DNA from: Streptomyces eurocidicus
GTDB taxonomy: Bacteria; Actinomycetota; Actinomycetes; Streptomycetales; Streptomycetaceae
Direction: 5' to 3'
Assembly (NCBI RefSeq): GCF_002891295.1
Contig: NZ_LGUI01000013.1
Span: 124,001 to 188,000, forward strand
DNA: 64,000 bases
Part shown: piece after piece, positions 9,052 to 17,633 of the stretch
Layout of the letters: each line of letters opens with the position of its first letter
How positions within the stretch are numbered: the first letter of the stretch is position 1
Program-made: the position numbers and the translations under genes
The notes under the pieces: generated by a model
Seen by the model: only the letters and a program-made list of their open reading frames with translations
Told to the model about the DNA's origin: nothing
Database searches by the model: none

Positions 9052-9109
9052 TTGCGTGTGGGTGGACGATTCGTTGCGCCTTTTGGTCTTTTCCGCGCGA
9101 TTCATTGCG
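9052..9109. promoter_or_regulatory. TTGCG direct-repeat array upstream of davA
   Basis: Three TTGCG(C/T) units start at 9052, 9074 and 9105; the last two share GATTC(A/G)TTGCG. Spacings are 22 and 31 bases. The first unit begins 11 bases from the upstream edge of the candidate -35 box. A nearly identical array precedes the permease at 12346-12401. The third unit overlaps the end of the LysR gene. This is probably the binding region for the Lrp/AsnC or LysR regulator encoded next door. Confidence 0.5.
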
Positions 9110-10082
9110 TGGGCGTCATAGCGCTCCCCGGTGCGTCGATCGCGCCCACCGCGTCCCGGACCAGGCCGCGCAGCCAGCGGTGCCCGCTGTCGGCGTCGTG
9201 GCGGGGGTGCCAGGCCATGGCGATGACGACCGGCGGGAGCTCCAGCGGTATCCCGAAGGCCCGCAGGCCGAGCGCCGCGGCGGCCGGGGTGCCGAGCCGC
9301 TCGAGGGCGAGCCCGACGGCGTCGGTGCCGGAGAGCACATGGAGCGCGGCGGCGAAGTTGGGGACGGTGCCGACGACCCGGCGGCGCAGGCCGTGCCCGG
9401 CGAGCGCCTCGTCGACCGGGCCGGACAGCCGGCCGCGCCGGGAGTCGACGAGGTGGCCCGCGGCGGCGTAGCGGCGCGGGGTGACGGTGCCGGAGAGCAG
9501 CGGGTGACCGGCCCGGGCCACGCCGACCATCCGGTCCCGGAGCAGCTCCTCGACGCGGATCTCGGGCTCCTGGCGGTCGATGACCCCGATCTCCAGGTCG
9601 ATCGCCCCGTCGCGCAGCGGCGCCGGGCCGCCCGGGCCCTCGGCGAGGAAGCGCAGCGTGACGCCCGGCGCCTCGTGGCCGGCGCGGCGCAGCAGTGCCG
9701 GGCCGAAGGCGAGGATGTTGCCGTCGTGCGCGCTGAGGGTGAAGGTGCGCGCCAGGGTGGCCGGGTCGGCCTCCGCCTCGGCGGTGAAGAGACCGCGGGC
9801 GTCGTCGAGGACCCGCCGCACCCGGGGGCGCAGGGCGAGGGCGCGCGGCGTGGGCACCATGTGGCGGCCGGCGCGTACGAGCACGGGGTCGCCGAGGGCC
9901 TGGCGGATCCGGCCGAGGGTGCGGCTCATGGCCGGGCCGGAGAGTCCCAGCCGGTCGGCGGCGGCGGTGACGCTCTCCTCGGCGAGGAGGGCGTCGAGCG
10001 CGACGAGCAGGTTCAGGTCGAGGCGGGCGGCGCCGGGCCCGCCGAGGGGGCCGCCGGGGTTCTCACCGGGTCCGCTGCTCAT
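9102..10082 (-). CDS. LysR-type transcriptional regulator
   Basis: A 326-residue regulator. The winged-helix part is at about residues 20-80 (DLNLLVALDALLAEESVTAAADRLGLS, read in two pieces, with SRTLGRIRQALGDPVLVR). It looks like the NodD/NahR branch, followed by the periplasmic-binding-like effector domain. The ATG has GAGAGG eight bases upstream. It stands between the Lrp gene and davA on the same strand, so it may control the davA-davB genes. The effector is unknown; an amino acid or its amide is a reasonable guess from context only. Confidence 0.85.
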   Translation of the reverse strand: MSSGPGENPGGPLGGPGAARLDLNLLVALDALLAEESVTAAADRLGLSGPAMSRTLGRIRQALGDPVLVRAGRHMVPTPRALALRPRVRRVLDDARGLFTAEAEADPATLARTFTLSAHDGNILAFGPALLRRAGHEAPGVTLRFLAEGPGGPAPLRDGAIDLEIGVIDRQEPEIRVEELLRDRMVGVARAGHPLLSGTVTPRRYAAAGHLVDSRRGRLSGPVDEALAGHGLRRRVVGTVPNFAAALHVLSGTDAVGLALERLGTPAAAALGLRAFGIPLELPPVVIAMAWHPRHDADSGHRWLRGLVRDAVGAIDAPGSAMTPTQ

Positions 10083-10149
10083 GGGGCGATCCTCTCCCGC
10101 GCCCCGTGCGCGGGGGAGCCCGCACCGGCGCGGTGCCGGTGGTGACGGC

Positions 10150-10605
10150 TCAGGAGGGGGCGCCGGAGCTGAAGCGGCGCAGCAGCGGGGAGAGCACCAG
10201 CACGGACTTGGTCCGTTCGACGAAGGGCTCCCCCGCGATGCGCTCCAGCACGCGCTCGAAGTGGCGCATGTCGGAGGCGAAGACCTGGACGATGGCGTCC
10301 GCCTCGCCGGTGACGGTCGAGGCGGACGCCACCTCCGGGTAGCGCGACAGGCCGCGGTGGATCGCCTCGGGCGAGGTGTTCCGGCGGCAGTAGATCTCGA
10401 TGAAGCCCTCGGTCTCCCAGCCGAGCGCCGCCGGGTCCACCCGGACGGTGAACCCGGTGATGGCGCCCTCGGCCCGCAGCCTGTCCACGCGCCGCTTGAC
10501 GGCGGGGGCGGACAGGCCGACCTCGGTGCCGATGTCGGCGTAGGAGCGGCGGGCGTCCTCGGCGAGGGCGTGGACGATGCGTTCGTCGAGATCGTTCAGT
10601 CGCAC
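10150..10605 (-). CDS. Lrp/AsnC family regulator
   Basis: A 151-residue protein. The N-terminal HTH starts with LNDLDERIVHALAEDARRSYADIG and continues with LSAPAVKRRVDRL. The C-terminal RAM/AsnC ligand-binding part includes VTGEADAIVQVFASDMRHFE. It starts with GTG only 10 bases after the permease stop, so the two are almost certainly co-transcribed. Lrp family members sense amino acids and commonly control neighbouring transport and catabolic genes and themselves. It is therefore the leading candidate to bind the TTGCG arrays at 9052-9109 and 12346-12401. Confidence 0.9.
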   Translation of the reverse strand: MRLNDLDERIVHALAEDARRSYADIGTEVGLSAPAVKRRVDRLRAEGAITGFTVRVDPAALGWETEGFIEIYCRRNTSPEAIHRGLSRYPEVASASTVTGEADAIVQVFASDMRHFERVLERIAGEPFVERTKSVLVLSPLLRRFSSGAPS

Positions 10606-10615
10606 TGCGGGTGGA

Positions 10616-12157
10616 TCACTTCTCTAGAGATACCTGCTGGTCTTCCCGGGCCAGCCGCGAACGGCTCCTCCCGTAGATGAAGTAGATCACAAGACCGACG
10701 AGCATCCATGCGCCGAAGTACTGCCAGGTGGTGCCGGGCAGGCTGAGCATCATGTAGACGCAGAACCCGAAGCCGATGGCCGGGAAGAGCGGGGCGAGCG
10801 GGACCGTGCGCCCGCCGAAGGGGATCCGGACGCCGGAGAGCGGTGCCCGGAAGGTGCGCTCCATGGTCGGGCGGGTGAAGAAGAGGACGATGACGGCCAC
10901 GTTGACCAGGGCGAACGCGAAGAGCGTGCCGATGCTGGTGGCGTTGGCGAGCTCGCCGAGGGGCACGGCCGCGGCGAGGACGCCGCAGAAGAGCGAGACG
11001 ATCACGGTGTTGGCGCGCGGCACGCCGGTCTTCTCGTGGACCTTGGAGAAGGTCTTGGGGACGAGCCCGTCGCGGGACATCGCGAAGAGGATGCGGGTCT
11101 GGCCGTAGAGGACGGTCAGGACGACGCTGGCGATGGCGATGACGGCGCCGGCGGCGAGGAGCACGGCCCAGAAGCTCTGGCCGGTGACGTCCTTCATGAT
11201 CCCGGCGAGGGCCGCCTCGGAGCCCTCGAAGTCGCCCCACGGCATGGCGCCGACGGCGACCGCCGCGACCAGGACGTAGAGGGCGGTCACGATGAGCAGC
11301 GACAGCATGATCGCCTTGGGCAGGTCCTTCTTCGGGTCCTTGGCCTCCTCGCCCGCCGTGGAGGCGGCGTCGAAGCCGATGTAGGAGAAGAAGAGGCTGG
11401 CGCCCGCGGCGCTGACGCCGCCGAGGCCGAGCGGCATGAACGGCGCGTAGTTGCCGGCGCGGATGCCCATGAAGGCGACGCCGCAGAAGAGCAGCAGGGC
11501 CGCGATCTTCACCCCGACCATGATCGTGTTGGCGCGGGCGCTCTCCTTGGCGCCGCCCAGCAGGAAGGCCATGCAGAGCAGGACGACGAGCAGGGCGGGC
11601 AGGTTGAAGATGCCGCCGTCCGTGCCGGGCGGGTTGGCCAGTGAGGCCGGGATGGTGACCCCGATGGTGCCGTCGAGCAGCTCGTTGAGGTACTGGCCCC
11701 AGCCGACGGCGACCGCCGCGACGGAGACGCCGTACTCCAGGATCAGGCACCAGCCGCAGACCCAGGCGACGATCTCGCCGAGGGTCGCGTAGGCGTAGGA
11801 GTACGAGGAGCCGGAGACGGGGATGGAGCCCGCCAGCTCGGCGTAGGAGAGCGCCGAGAACAGCGCCGTGAGGCCGGCGATGACGAAGGAGATGACGACG
11901 GCCGGGCCGGCCTTCGGCACGGCCTCGCCGAGCACCACGAAGATGCCGGTGCCGAGGGTGGCCCCGATGCTGATCATCGTGAGCTGCCACATGCCGAGCG
12001 AGCGCCGCAGCGTGCCGCCCTCGCCCTGGCCGCCCTCGGCGACCAGGCGCTCGACGGGCTTGCGCCGCATGACACCGCTCACGAAGCCGGCGGCCGGCCG
12101 CGAGGACGACGTCTTCCCGTCGTCCGTGACGGGGGGCGCTGTGCCGTTGTCCAACAC
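10616..12157 (-). CDS. APC family amino-acid permease, cationic (CAT) type
   Basis: A 513-residue transporter with twelve or more membrane segments. The first segment motif GATLGTGIFVVLGEA, then SYAELAGSIPVSGSSYSYAY and FFSYIGFDAASTAGEEAKDP, are characteristic of the cationic amino-acid transporter (CAT/YfnA-like) branch of the APC superfamily. That suits uptake of lysine or another basic amino acid for the DavB/DavA-like enzymes. The start is a GTG at 12157 with GGAG eight bases upstream. The frame stays open 70 codons further 5', but that part is Pro/Ser-rich and lies in the leader. The following genes encode Lrp and LysR regulators. Confidence 0.87.
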   Translation of the reverse strand: MLDNGTAPPVTDDGKTSSSRPAAGFVSGVMRRKPVERLVAEGGQGEGGTLRRSLGMWQLTMISIGATLGTGIFVVLGEAVPKAGPAVVISFVIAGLTALFSALSYAELAGSIPVSGSSYSYAYATLGEIVAWVCGWCLILEYGVSVAAVAVGWGQYLNELLDGTIGVTIPASLANPPGTDGGIFNLPALLVVLLCMAFLLGGAKESARANTIMVGVKIAALLLFCGVAFMGIRAGNYAPFMPLGLGGVSAAGASLFFSYIGFDAASTAGEEAKDPKKDLPKAIMLSLLIVTALYVLVAAVAVGAMPWGDFEGSEAALAGIMKDVTGQSFWAVLLAAGAVIAIASVVLTVLYGQTRILFAMSRDGLVPKTFSKVHEKTGVPRANTVIVSLFCGVLAAAVPLGELANATSIGTLFAFALVNVAVIVLFFTRPTMERTFRAPLSGVRIPFGGRTVPLAPLFPAIGFGFCVYMMLSLPGTTWQYFGAWMLVGLVIYFIYGRSRSRLAREDQQVSLEK

Positions 12158-12307
12158 TGAGGTGGCTCCATTCGTCGATGCCTGCCGAGGGGGGATGACC
12201 GGCGGCGAGACGCCCTCAGGGGGGTGCTGTGGGCAGGGGGAGCCGACCCGAGGCAGAGGGGGAATCGCCGAGCAAGCGGTATCCGCCACTCCACGTACTG
12301 CGCAGAC

Positions 12308-12335
12308 CTTATGAGCTGAGGGCCCGCGCTCGTAA
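12308..12335 (-). promoter_or_regulatory. Candidate promoter of permease-lrp unit
   Basis: TTACGA (12335-12330) and CATAAG (12313-12308) on the minus strand are 16 bases apart. The match to consensus is weak. It was selected because it sits at the same distance from the TTGCG array as the davA promoter does from its own. Confidence 0.3.
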
Positions 12336-12345
12336 TGCACCATTC

Positions 12346-12401
12346 TTGCGCATGAGCGTTCGATCATTGCGCATGGGGGGCATTCACAGTCAATCGTTGC
12401 A
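12346..12401. promoter_or_regulatory. TTGCG direct-repeat array upstream of permease
   Basis: TTGCGCATG occurs twice, at 12346-12354 and 12367-12375, exactly 21 bases apart (two helical turns). A degenerate third unit, CGTTGCATC, begins near 12395, so units start at 12346, 12367 and about 12397. Spacings of 21 and 30 nearly copy the 22 and 31 of the davA array. The rest of the 374-base gap 12158-12531 holds the long permease leader and the guaB1 terminator. Confidence 0.5.
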
Positions 12402-12477
12402 TCTCACATCATGAATCGGTACATGTGGGCGGAATACCGTGGTCCAGATCACGCCGCCCGCGGGACCCCCGAGAACG

Positions 12478-12518
12478 CCGAAAGGGGCGCGGTCCGGATC
12501 GGACCGCGCCCCTTTCGG
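12478..12518 (-). terminator. Terminator of guaB1
   Basis: Perfect 19-bp stem (12478-12496 with 12500-12518) around a 3-base GAT loop, starting 13 bases after the guaB1 stop. It has no U-rich tail, as is common in this group. Confidence 0.85.
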
Positions 12519-12531
12519 AGCCGTGCGGGGA

Positions 12532-13974
12532 CTACTGCCAGCTGGCGTGCAGCGGCCGGCCCTCGGCGTAGCCGGCGGCGCTCTGGACACCGACGACGGC
12601 ACGCTCGGCGAACTCCTCCAGGGAGCCGGCGCCGGCGTAGGTGCAGGAGGAACGGACACCCGCGATGATCGAGTCGATCAGGTCCTCGACACCCGGACGG
12701 GCCGGGTCGAGGAACATCCGCGAGGTGGAGATGCCCTCCTCGAACAGACCCTTGCGGGCCCGGTCGTAGGCCGACTCCTCGCTGGTGCGGTTGCGCACGG
12801 CGCGGGCCGAGGCCATGCCGAAGCTCTCCTTGTACAGCCGCCCGTCGGCGCTCTGCTGGAGGTCGCCCGGGGACTCGTACGTCCCGGCGAACCAGGAGCC
12901 GACCATGACGTTGGACGCACCGGCGGCGAGCGCCATGGCGACGTCACGCGGGTGGCGGACGCCACCGTCGGCCCAGACGTGCTTGCCGAACTTCTTCGCC
13001 TCGGCGGCGCACTCCAGGACGGCGGAGAACTGCGGGCGGCCCACACCGGTCATCATGCGGGTGGTGCACATGGCGCCGGGGCCCACACCGACCTTGATGA
13101 TGTCCGCGCCGGCCTCGATGAGGTCGCGCACGCCCTCGGCGGCGACGATGTTGCCCGCGACGATCGGGACCTGCGGGTCGAGCGCCCGCACGGCCTTGAT
13201 CGCGCTGATCATCGACTCCTGGTGACCGTGCGCGGTGTCCACGACGATCGTGTCGGCGCCGGCCGCCAGCAGGGCCTTGGCCTTGCCGGCCACATCGCCG
13301 TTGATGCCGACGGCGGCGGCGATGCGCAGCTTGCCGTCCGCGTCCGTGGCGGGGGTGTACAGCGTCGCGCGCAGGGCGCCCTTGCGGGTCAGGATGCCGG
13401 CCAGGCGGCCGTCCTTGCCGACCGCCGGGGCGAGCTTGCGGTGGGCGGCGTCCAGCTGGTCGAACGCCTCGCGCGGGTCGATGTCGGCGTCGAGGAGCAG
13501 CAGCTCCTTGGACATGACCTCGGACAGCTGGGTGAAGCGGTCCACGCCGGTCAGGTCGTGCTCGGTGACGATGCCGACCGGGCGCTGCTCCTCGTCGACC
13601 ACGACGCCGGCGCCGTGTGCCCGCTTGGGCAGCAGCGAGAGCGCGTCGGCGACGGTCTGCGTCGGGGCGAGCACGATGGGGGTGTCGAGCACGTGGTGAC
13701 GGCTCTTGACCCAGGAGATGACCTCGGTGACGACCTCGATCGGAATGTCCTGAGGGATGACGACGAGGCCGCCGCGGCGGGCGACCGTCTCCGCCATCCG
13801 GCGGCCGGCGATCGCGGTCATGTTCGCGACCACGAGCGGAATGGTGGTGCCGGTGCCGTCGGGGGCGGAGAGGTCCACACCCTGGCGGGAACCGACCGCG
13901 GAGCGGCTCGGCACCATGAACACATCGTCGTACGTCAGGTCGTACGGCGGCTTCTGGTCATTGAGGAAACGCAC
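12532..13974 (-). CDS. guaB1: GuaB1, IMPDH-family purine enzyme (probable GMP reductase)
   Basis: A 480-residue member of the IMPDH/GMPR family. The start is GTG 13974 (VRFLNDQKPPYDLTYDDVF), the usual N-terminus of actinobacterial GuaB1; an ATG 15 codons upstream adds unconserved residues. The catalytic loop GVGPGAMCTTR carries the active-site cysteine. Two CBS domains (about residues 95-210) interrupt the barrel. Mycobacterial GuaB1 has been reported to act as a GMP reductase, returning GMP to IMP, rather than as IMP dehydrogenase, so annotation as a second IMPDH would probably be wrong. It seems to be a single-gene unit with its own terminator. Confidence 0.9.
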   Translation of the reverse strand: MRFLNDQKPPYDLTYDDVFMVPSRSAVGSRQGVDLSAPDGTGTTIPLVVANMTAIAGRRMAETVARRGGLVVIPQDIPIEVVTEVISWVKSRHHVLDTPIVLAPTQTVADALSLLPKRAHGAGVVVDEEQRPVGIVTEHDLTGVDRFTQLSEVMSKELLLLDADIDPREAFDQLDAAHRKLAPAVGKDGRLAGILTRKGALRATLYTPATDADGKLRIAAAVGINGDVAGKAKALLAAGADTIVVDTAHGHQESMISAIKAVRALDPQVPIVAGNIVAAEGVRDLIEAGADIIKVGVGPGAMCTTRMMTGVGRPQFSAVLECAAEAKKFGKHVWADGGVRHPRDVAMALAAGASNVMVGSWFAGTYESPGDLQQSADGRLYKESFGMASARAVRNRTSEESAYDRARKGLFEEGISTSRMFLDPARPGVEDLIDSIIAGVRSSCTYAGAGSLEEFAERAVVGVQSAAGYAEGRPLHASWQ

Positions 13975-14161
13975 GTGCTGAACATCCCAGTCGTTCGGAG
14001 GTGACCCCCGACAAGGCATGCCGAGGGAAAAGCACGTACTTCATTCTCCCATGGCGACCGGTGTGCGCAGCCCGGGCCGAACCTCCAGTACCGGCGGTAC
14101 GCCCTGGTCGGATCGTCCTAAATCCGGCCGAGGGGCCCCCGCCCGGCGCCTGACCGGGCGG

Positions 14162-15178
14162 TCAGGCGCCGTCCGGGTCCGCCCGGTCCAGGGCCGGCCG
14201 GGGCCCCGGGCCCGTCTCCAGCAGCAGATAGTCGGCCGCCGCGGTGTCCGTGACCAGGCTGGTGACCAGCCCGGAGCGCAGCACCGCGCCGATCGCGGCC
14301 GCCTTGCGGGAGCCGCCCGCGATGGCGACGACCTCCGGGATGCGCCGCAGCCGGTCCGCCTCGACGGTGATGCAGCGCTCGCCCAGGTCCCGCCCGATGC
14401 GGCGGCCGTCGGCGTCGAAGAGGTGCGCCGACATCTCGGCGGCGGCGCCGAGGGAGGCGTACTGCGCGCGCTCCTCGTCGGTGAGCATGTCGTAGACCGT
14501 CGAGATGCCCGGCGCCCAGGAGCCGATGGAGACGGCGGCGACGGTGACCTTGTCGAAGTAGTCGAAGGCCCGCGCGATGCCCGTCTGGCCGCGCAGGGCG
14601 GCGGCGGTGGCGGAGTCGGGCAGCAGCATCGGGGCGTAGATCGGGTGCGCCTCGCCGCCGGAGACCTGGGCCGCCCGGCGCACCGCCTCCACCGAGCCGC
14701 GCTCGGCGGTGCCCGCGTCGTAGACGCCGGTGAGCTGGACGACCGTGCACGGCGGCAGCCGGTGCAGGGCCGCGGCCATGTGGATGGTGGAGCGGCCCCA
14801 GGCCAGGCCGAGGACGTCGCCCTCGTGCACCAGCTCGCCGAGCAGGTCCGCCGCCACCTCGCCGAGGTTCTCGGGGTCGGGGGCGTCGTCCGCGGCGTCG
14901 GCCGGGGACTCCACCACGACCGCGTGCCGCAGGCCGTAGCGGGCGCGCAGCGCGTCGGAGCGCTCCGCGTCCAGCTCGGCCGGGACCCGGATCTCGATCC
15001 GCACGAGATCGCGCTCGAGCGCGGTCTCCAGCACCCGGGCGACCTTGAAGCGGCTCACGCCGAACTCCTCGGCGATCTGGATCTTCGACTTGCCCTCGAG
15101 ATAGAAACGGCGGGCCATCGCCGCCGCCTGCACCAGCTCGGCGGGCCCCATCGGCGTGGCTGAACGGCCCGTCGACAC
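14162..15178 (-). CDS. SorC-family sugar-responsive regulator
   Basis: A 338-residue protein. The N-terminal HTH (about residues 15-55: MARRFYLEGKSKIQIAEEFG, then SRFKVARVLETALERDLV) is joined to a phosphosugar-binding domain. The patterns GLAWGRSTIHMAAAL and GAVLRSGLVTSLVTD are usual in SorC/DeoR-like regulators. The GTG start has GAGGAG six bases before it. The next gene upstream on the strand is rpe, an enzyme of the pentose phosphate pathway. A pentose or sugar phosphate effector would fit but is only inferred. Confidence 0.85.
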   Translation of the reverse strand: MSTGRSATPMGPAELVQAAAMARRFYLEGKSKIQIAEEFGVSRFKVARVLETALERDLVRIEIRVPAELDAERSDALRARYGLRHAVVVESPADAADDAPDPENLGEVAADLLGELVHEGDVLGLAWGRSTIHMAAALHRLPPCTVVQLTGVYDAGTAERGSVEAVRRAAQVSGGEAHPIYAPMLLPDSATAAALRGQTGIARAFDYFDKVTVAAVSIGSWAPGISTVYDMLTDEERAQYASLGAAAEMSAHLFDADGRRIGRDLGERCITVEADRLRRIPEVVAIAGGSRKAAAIGAVLRSGLVTSLVTDTAAADYLLLETGPGPRPALDRADPDGA

Positions 15179-15299
15179 CGCGGTCTCCTCACTACTTGTT
15201 CAAGCTTCTGGACTCGACCGTCATCCTGTCAGAAACGGCGGTCCTTGATCAGCCCTTGACCTTCGCCCTCAGCATTTCGGGCGAGCGCCGGGGGCTGCG

Positions 15300-15986
15300 T
15301 CAGTGGGCGCAGGCCCAGGGCGCACCGGCCGTGGCCCGCTCCGCCTGCGCGCGCAGGGAGCGTACGGCGGCCGCCGGGTCGTCCGTACCGTAGACGGCGG
15401 ATCCGGCCACGAAGACGTCCGCCCCCGCCTCCGCGCAGCGCTCCACGGTCTCCGCCGAGACCCCGCCGTCGACCTGCAGCCACAGCTCCAGGCCATGGCG
15501 CGAGATCAGCTCACGGGTGCGGCGGATCTTGGGGAGCATGATGTCGAGGAACGCCTGGCCGCCGAAGCCGGGCTCGACCGTCATGATCAGCAGCATGTCC
15601 AGCTCGGGCAGCAGGTCCTCGAACGGCTCGATCGGCGTCGCGGGCTTGAGCGCCATCGACGCGCGCGCCCCCTTGGCCCGGATCTCCCGCGCCAGCCGCA
15701 CGGGGGCGGCGGCCGCCTCCGCGTGGAAGGTCACGGAACCCGCGCCCGCCTCCACGAACTGCGGGGCCCAGCGGTCCGGGTCCTCGATCATCAGATGGCA
15801 GTCCAGCGGGATGTCCGTGGCCCGGCTCAGCGACTCGACGATCGGCACGCCGAGGGTCAGGTTGGGGACGAAGTGGTTGTCCATCACGTCGACGTGGAGC
15901 CAGTCGGCGCCCTTGACCGCCTGCGCCTCGTCGGCGAGGCGGGCGAAGTCGGCGGAGAGGATGCTGGGGTTGATCTGCACGGCCAT
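15300..15986 (-). CDS. rpe: Ribulose-phosphate 3-epimerase
   Basis: A 228-residue TIM-barrel epimerase that interconverts ribulose 5-phosphate and xylulose 5-phosphate. INPSILSADFARLADE at the start, the metal-binding LHVDVMDNHFVPN, HLMIEDP and MTVEPGFGGQAF are the family signatures, and the length is normal. The ATG at 15986 has only a weak upstream AAGGG. Downstream of rsmB by 79 bases, it closes the priA-fmt-rsmB-rpe stretch usual in actinobacteria. Confidence 0.95.
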   Translation of the reverse strand: MAVQINPSILSADFARLADEAQAVKGADWLHVDVMDNHFVPNLTLGVPIVESLSRATDIPLDCHLMIEDPDRWAPQFVEAGAGSVTFHAEAAAAPVRLAREIRAKGARASMALKPATPIEPFEDLLPELDMLLIMTVEPGFGGQAFLDIMLPKIRRTRELISRHGLELWLQVDGGVSAETVERCAEAGADVFVAGSAVYGTDDPAAAVRSLRAQAERATAGAPWACAH

Positions 15987-16016
15987 GCCCTTAAGCCTGC
16001 CATGCGGGGGGTTCTT

Positions 16017-16033
16017 TCCCCTACCCGCCCCTT
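16017..16033 (+). repeat. Dispersed TCCCCTACCCGCCCCTT repeat, copy 1
   Basis: A 17-base intergenic sequence found three times in the window: here, at 40138-40154 on the same strand, and inverted at 3300-3316. It sits in the rsmB-rpe gap. Confidence 0.6.
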
Positions 16034-16065
16034 GCCGTGCCCGGGCCCGGGGCGGGACGGGGAAC

Positions 16066-17490
16066 CTACGCCGTGCGGCGCAGCAGTGCCAGGTACATGG
16101 CGTCCGTGCCGTGCAGGTGCGGCCACAGCTGGACGTCGGGGCCGTCCCCGAGCGCCGGGACCCCCTGCATGTACGGGCGCGCGTCGATCCACTCCGCGCT
16201 CACGCCGTCCCGCTTGAGGACGTCCGTCACGACGGCCTTCGTCTCCGCCGGGTGCGGCGAGCAGGTCGCGTAGCCGACGACGCCCCCGACCCGTACGGCC
16301 CGCAGCGCCTCGCGCAGCAGGTCGCGCTGGAGCGGCGCGAAGCCCGCCAGGTCCTCGGGACGGCGGCGCCAGCGCGCCTCGGGACGGCGGCGCAGGGCGC
16401 CGAGGCCCGTGCAGGGCACGTCCATCAGGACCCGGTCGAAGACGCCCTCCCGCCACGGCGGACGGGTGCCGTCGGCGGCGATCACCTGGTACGGGCCGGG
16501 GTTGCCGGCCAGCGCGCGCTCGACCAGCCGGGCGCGGTGCGGCTGCTTCTCGGAGGCCAGCAGCGCGGCCCCCCGCTCCGCCGCCAGCGCGCCGAGCAGC
16601 GCCGCCTTGCCGCCGGGACCCGCGCAGCCGTCCAGCCAGCGGGTGTCCGGCCCCTCCACGGGCACCGACGCGAGGGCGAGCGCGACCAGCTGGCTGCCCT
16701 CGTCCTGGACGCCGGCCCGGCCCTCGCGCACGGCCTCCAGCGCACCGGGCTCGCCGCCCTCGGCGAGCCGCACGGCGTACGGCGACCAGCGGCCCGGCAG
16801 GGCGGAGTCCTCGCCGACCGCCGCCAGCAGCTCCTCGGTCGTGGCGCGTCCGGGACGGGCGACGAGCGTGACCTCCGGCCGTTCGTTGTCGGCGTCCAGC
16901 AGGTCCTCGATGCCGGCCCGGCCGCCGCCGAGCGCGTCCCACAGGGCGGAGACGATCCAGCGCGGGTGGGAGTGGACGACGGCGAGGTGCTCCTCGGGGT
17001 CGTCCTCGTACGGCGGGGCGACCCGCTCCAGCCAGCCGTCGAGGTCATGCGCCGTGATCTTCCGCAGCACGGCGTTGACGAACTTCGCGCGGCCGTCGCC
17101 CAGCACGACCCGGGCCAGCTCGACGCTGGCGGACACCGCCGCGTGCGGCGGGATGCGGGTGCCGAGCAGCTGGTGGGCGCCGAGGCTCAGCACGTCGAGG
17201 ACCGGCGGGTCGACCTCGCGCAGCGGCCGGTCGACGCAGGAGGCGATGATCGCGTCGTACGTCCCCTGCCGGCGCAGCGTGCCGTAGACGAGCTCGGTGG
17301 CGAGGGCGGCGTCGCGCGCCTCGAAACCCTCCTGCTCACGGGCCTTGCGCAGCAGCGGGGGCAGCACCAGGTTGGCGTAGGCGTCGCGCTCGTCGACGGC
17401 CCGCAGCGCCTCGAAGGCGAGGATCCGTACCGGGTCCTTCTTGGGCCGGCGGTAGGGCTTTGCGGGGCGGCGAGGGGCGCGATCGTTCAC
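16066..17490 (-). CDS. rsmB: 16S rRNA m5C967 methyltransferase RsmB
   Basis: A 474-residue Fmu/Sun-type enzyme. The N-terminal NusB-like RNA-binding domain covers about residues 20-160. The C-terminal Rossmann methyltransferase follows, with the SAM region LDGCAGPGGKAALLG. The two active-site cysteines are in DVPCTGLGALRRRP and YATCSPHPAET. It methylates cytosine of 16S rRNA with SAM. It lies downstream of fmt, as in many bacteria, but 143 bases and a hairpin separate the two. Confidence 0.95.
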   Translation of the reverse strand: MNDRAPRRPAKPYRRPKKDPVRILAFEALRAVDERDAYANLVLPPLLRKAREQEGFEARDAALATELVYGTLRRQGTYDAIIASCVDRPLREVDPPVLDVLSLGAHQLLGTRIPPHAAVSASVELARVVLGDGRAKFVNAVLRKITAHDLDGWLERVAPPYEDDPEEHLAVVHSHPRWIVSALWDALGGGRAGIEDLLDADNERPEVTLVARPGRATTEELLAAVGEDSALPGRWSPYAVRLAEGGEPGALEAVREGRAGVQDEGSQLVALALASVPVEGPDTRWLDGCAGPGGKAALLGALAAERGAALLASEKQPHRARLVERALAGNPGPYQVIAADGTRPPWREGVFDRVLMDVPCTGLGALRRRPEARWRRRPEDLAGFAPLQRDLLREALRAVRVGGVVGYATCSPHPAETKAVVTDVLKRDGVSAEWIDARPYMQGVPALGDGPDVQLWPHLHGTDAMYLALLRRTA

Positions 17491-17566
17491 GAGAAAGGTG
17501 CTCCGGAGCTGGGTGGTGAAGAGGTCAAGCGTACGCCGGGCGGGGCGCCGGCCGGTGGCCGCGGGA

Positions 17567-17586
17567 GGCCGGGCCGCCGCCCGGCC
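17567..17586 (-). terminator. Hairpin after fmt
   Basis: GGCCGGGC and GCCCGGCC pair perfectly over 8 bp around a CGCC loop, in the 143-base fmt-rsmB gap. Other GC-rich pairings are possible nearby, so the assignment is tentative. Confidence 0.4.
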
Positions 17587-17633
17587 GCCGGGGGACGGCC
17601 GCGGAGGACGGCTGAGGGGGGCGGCCGCAGGGG

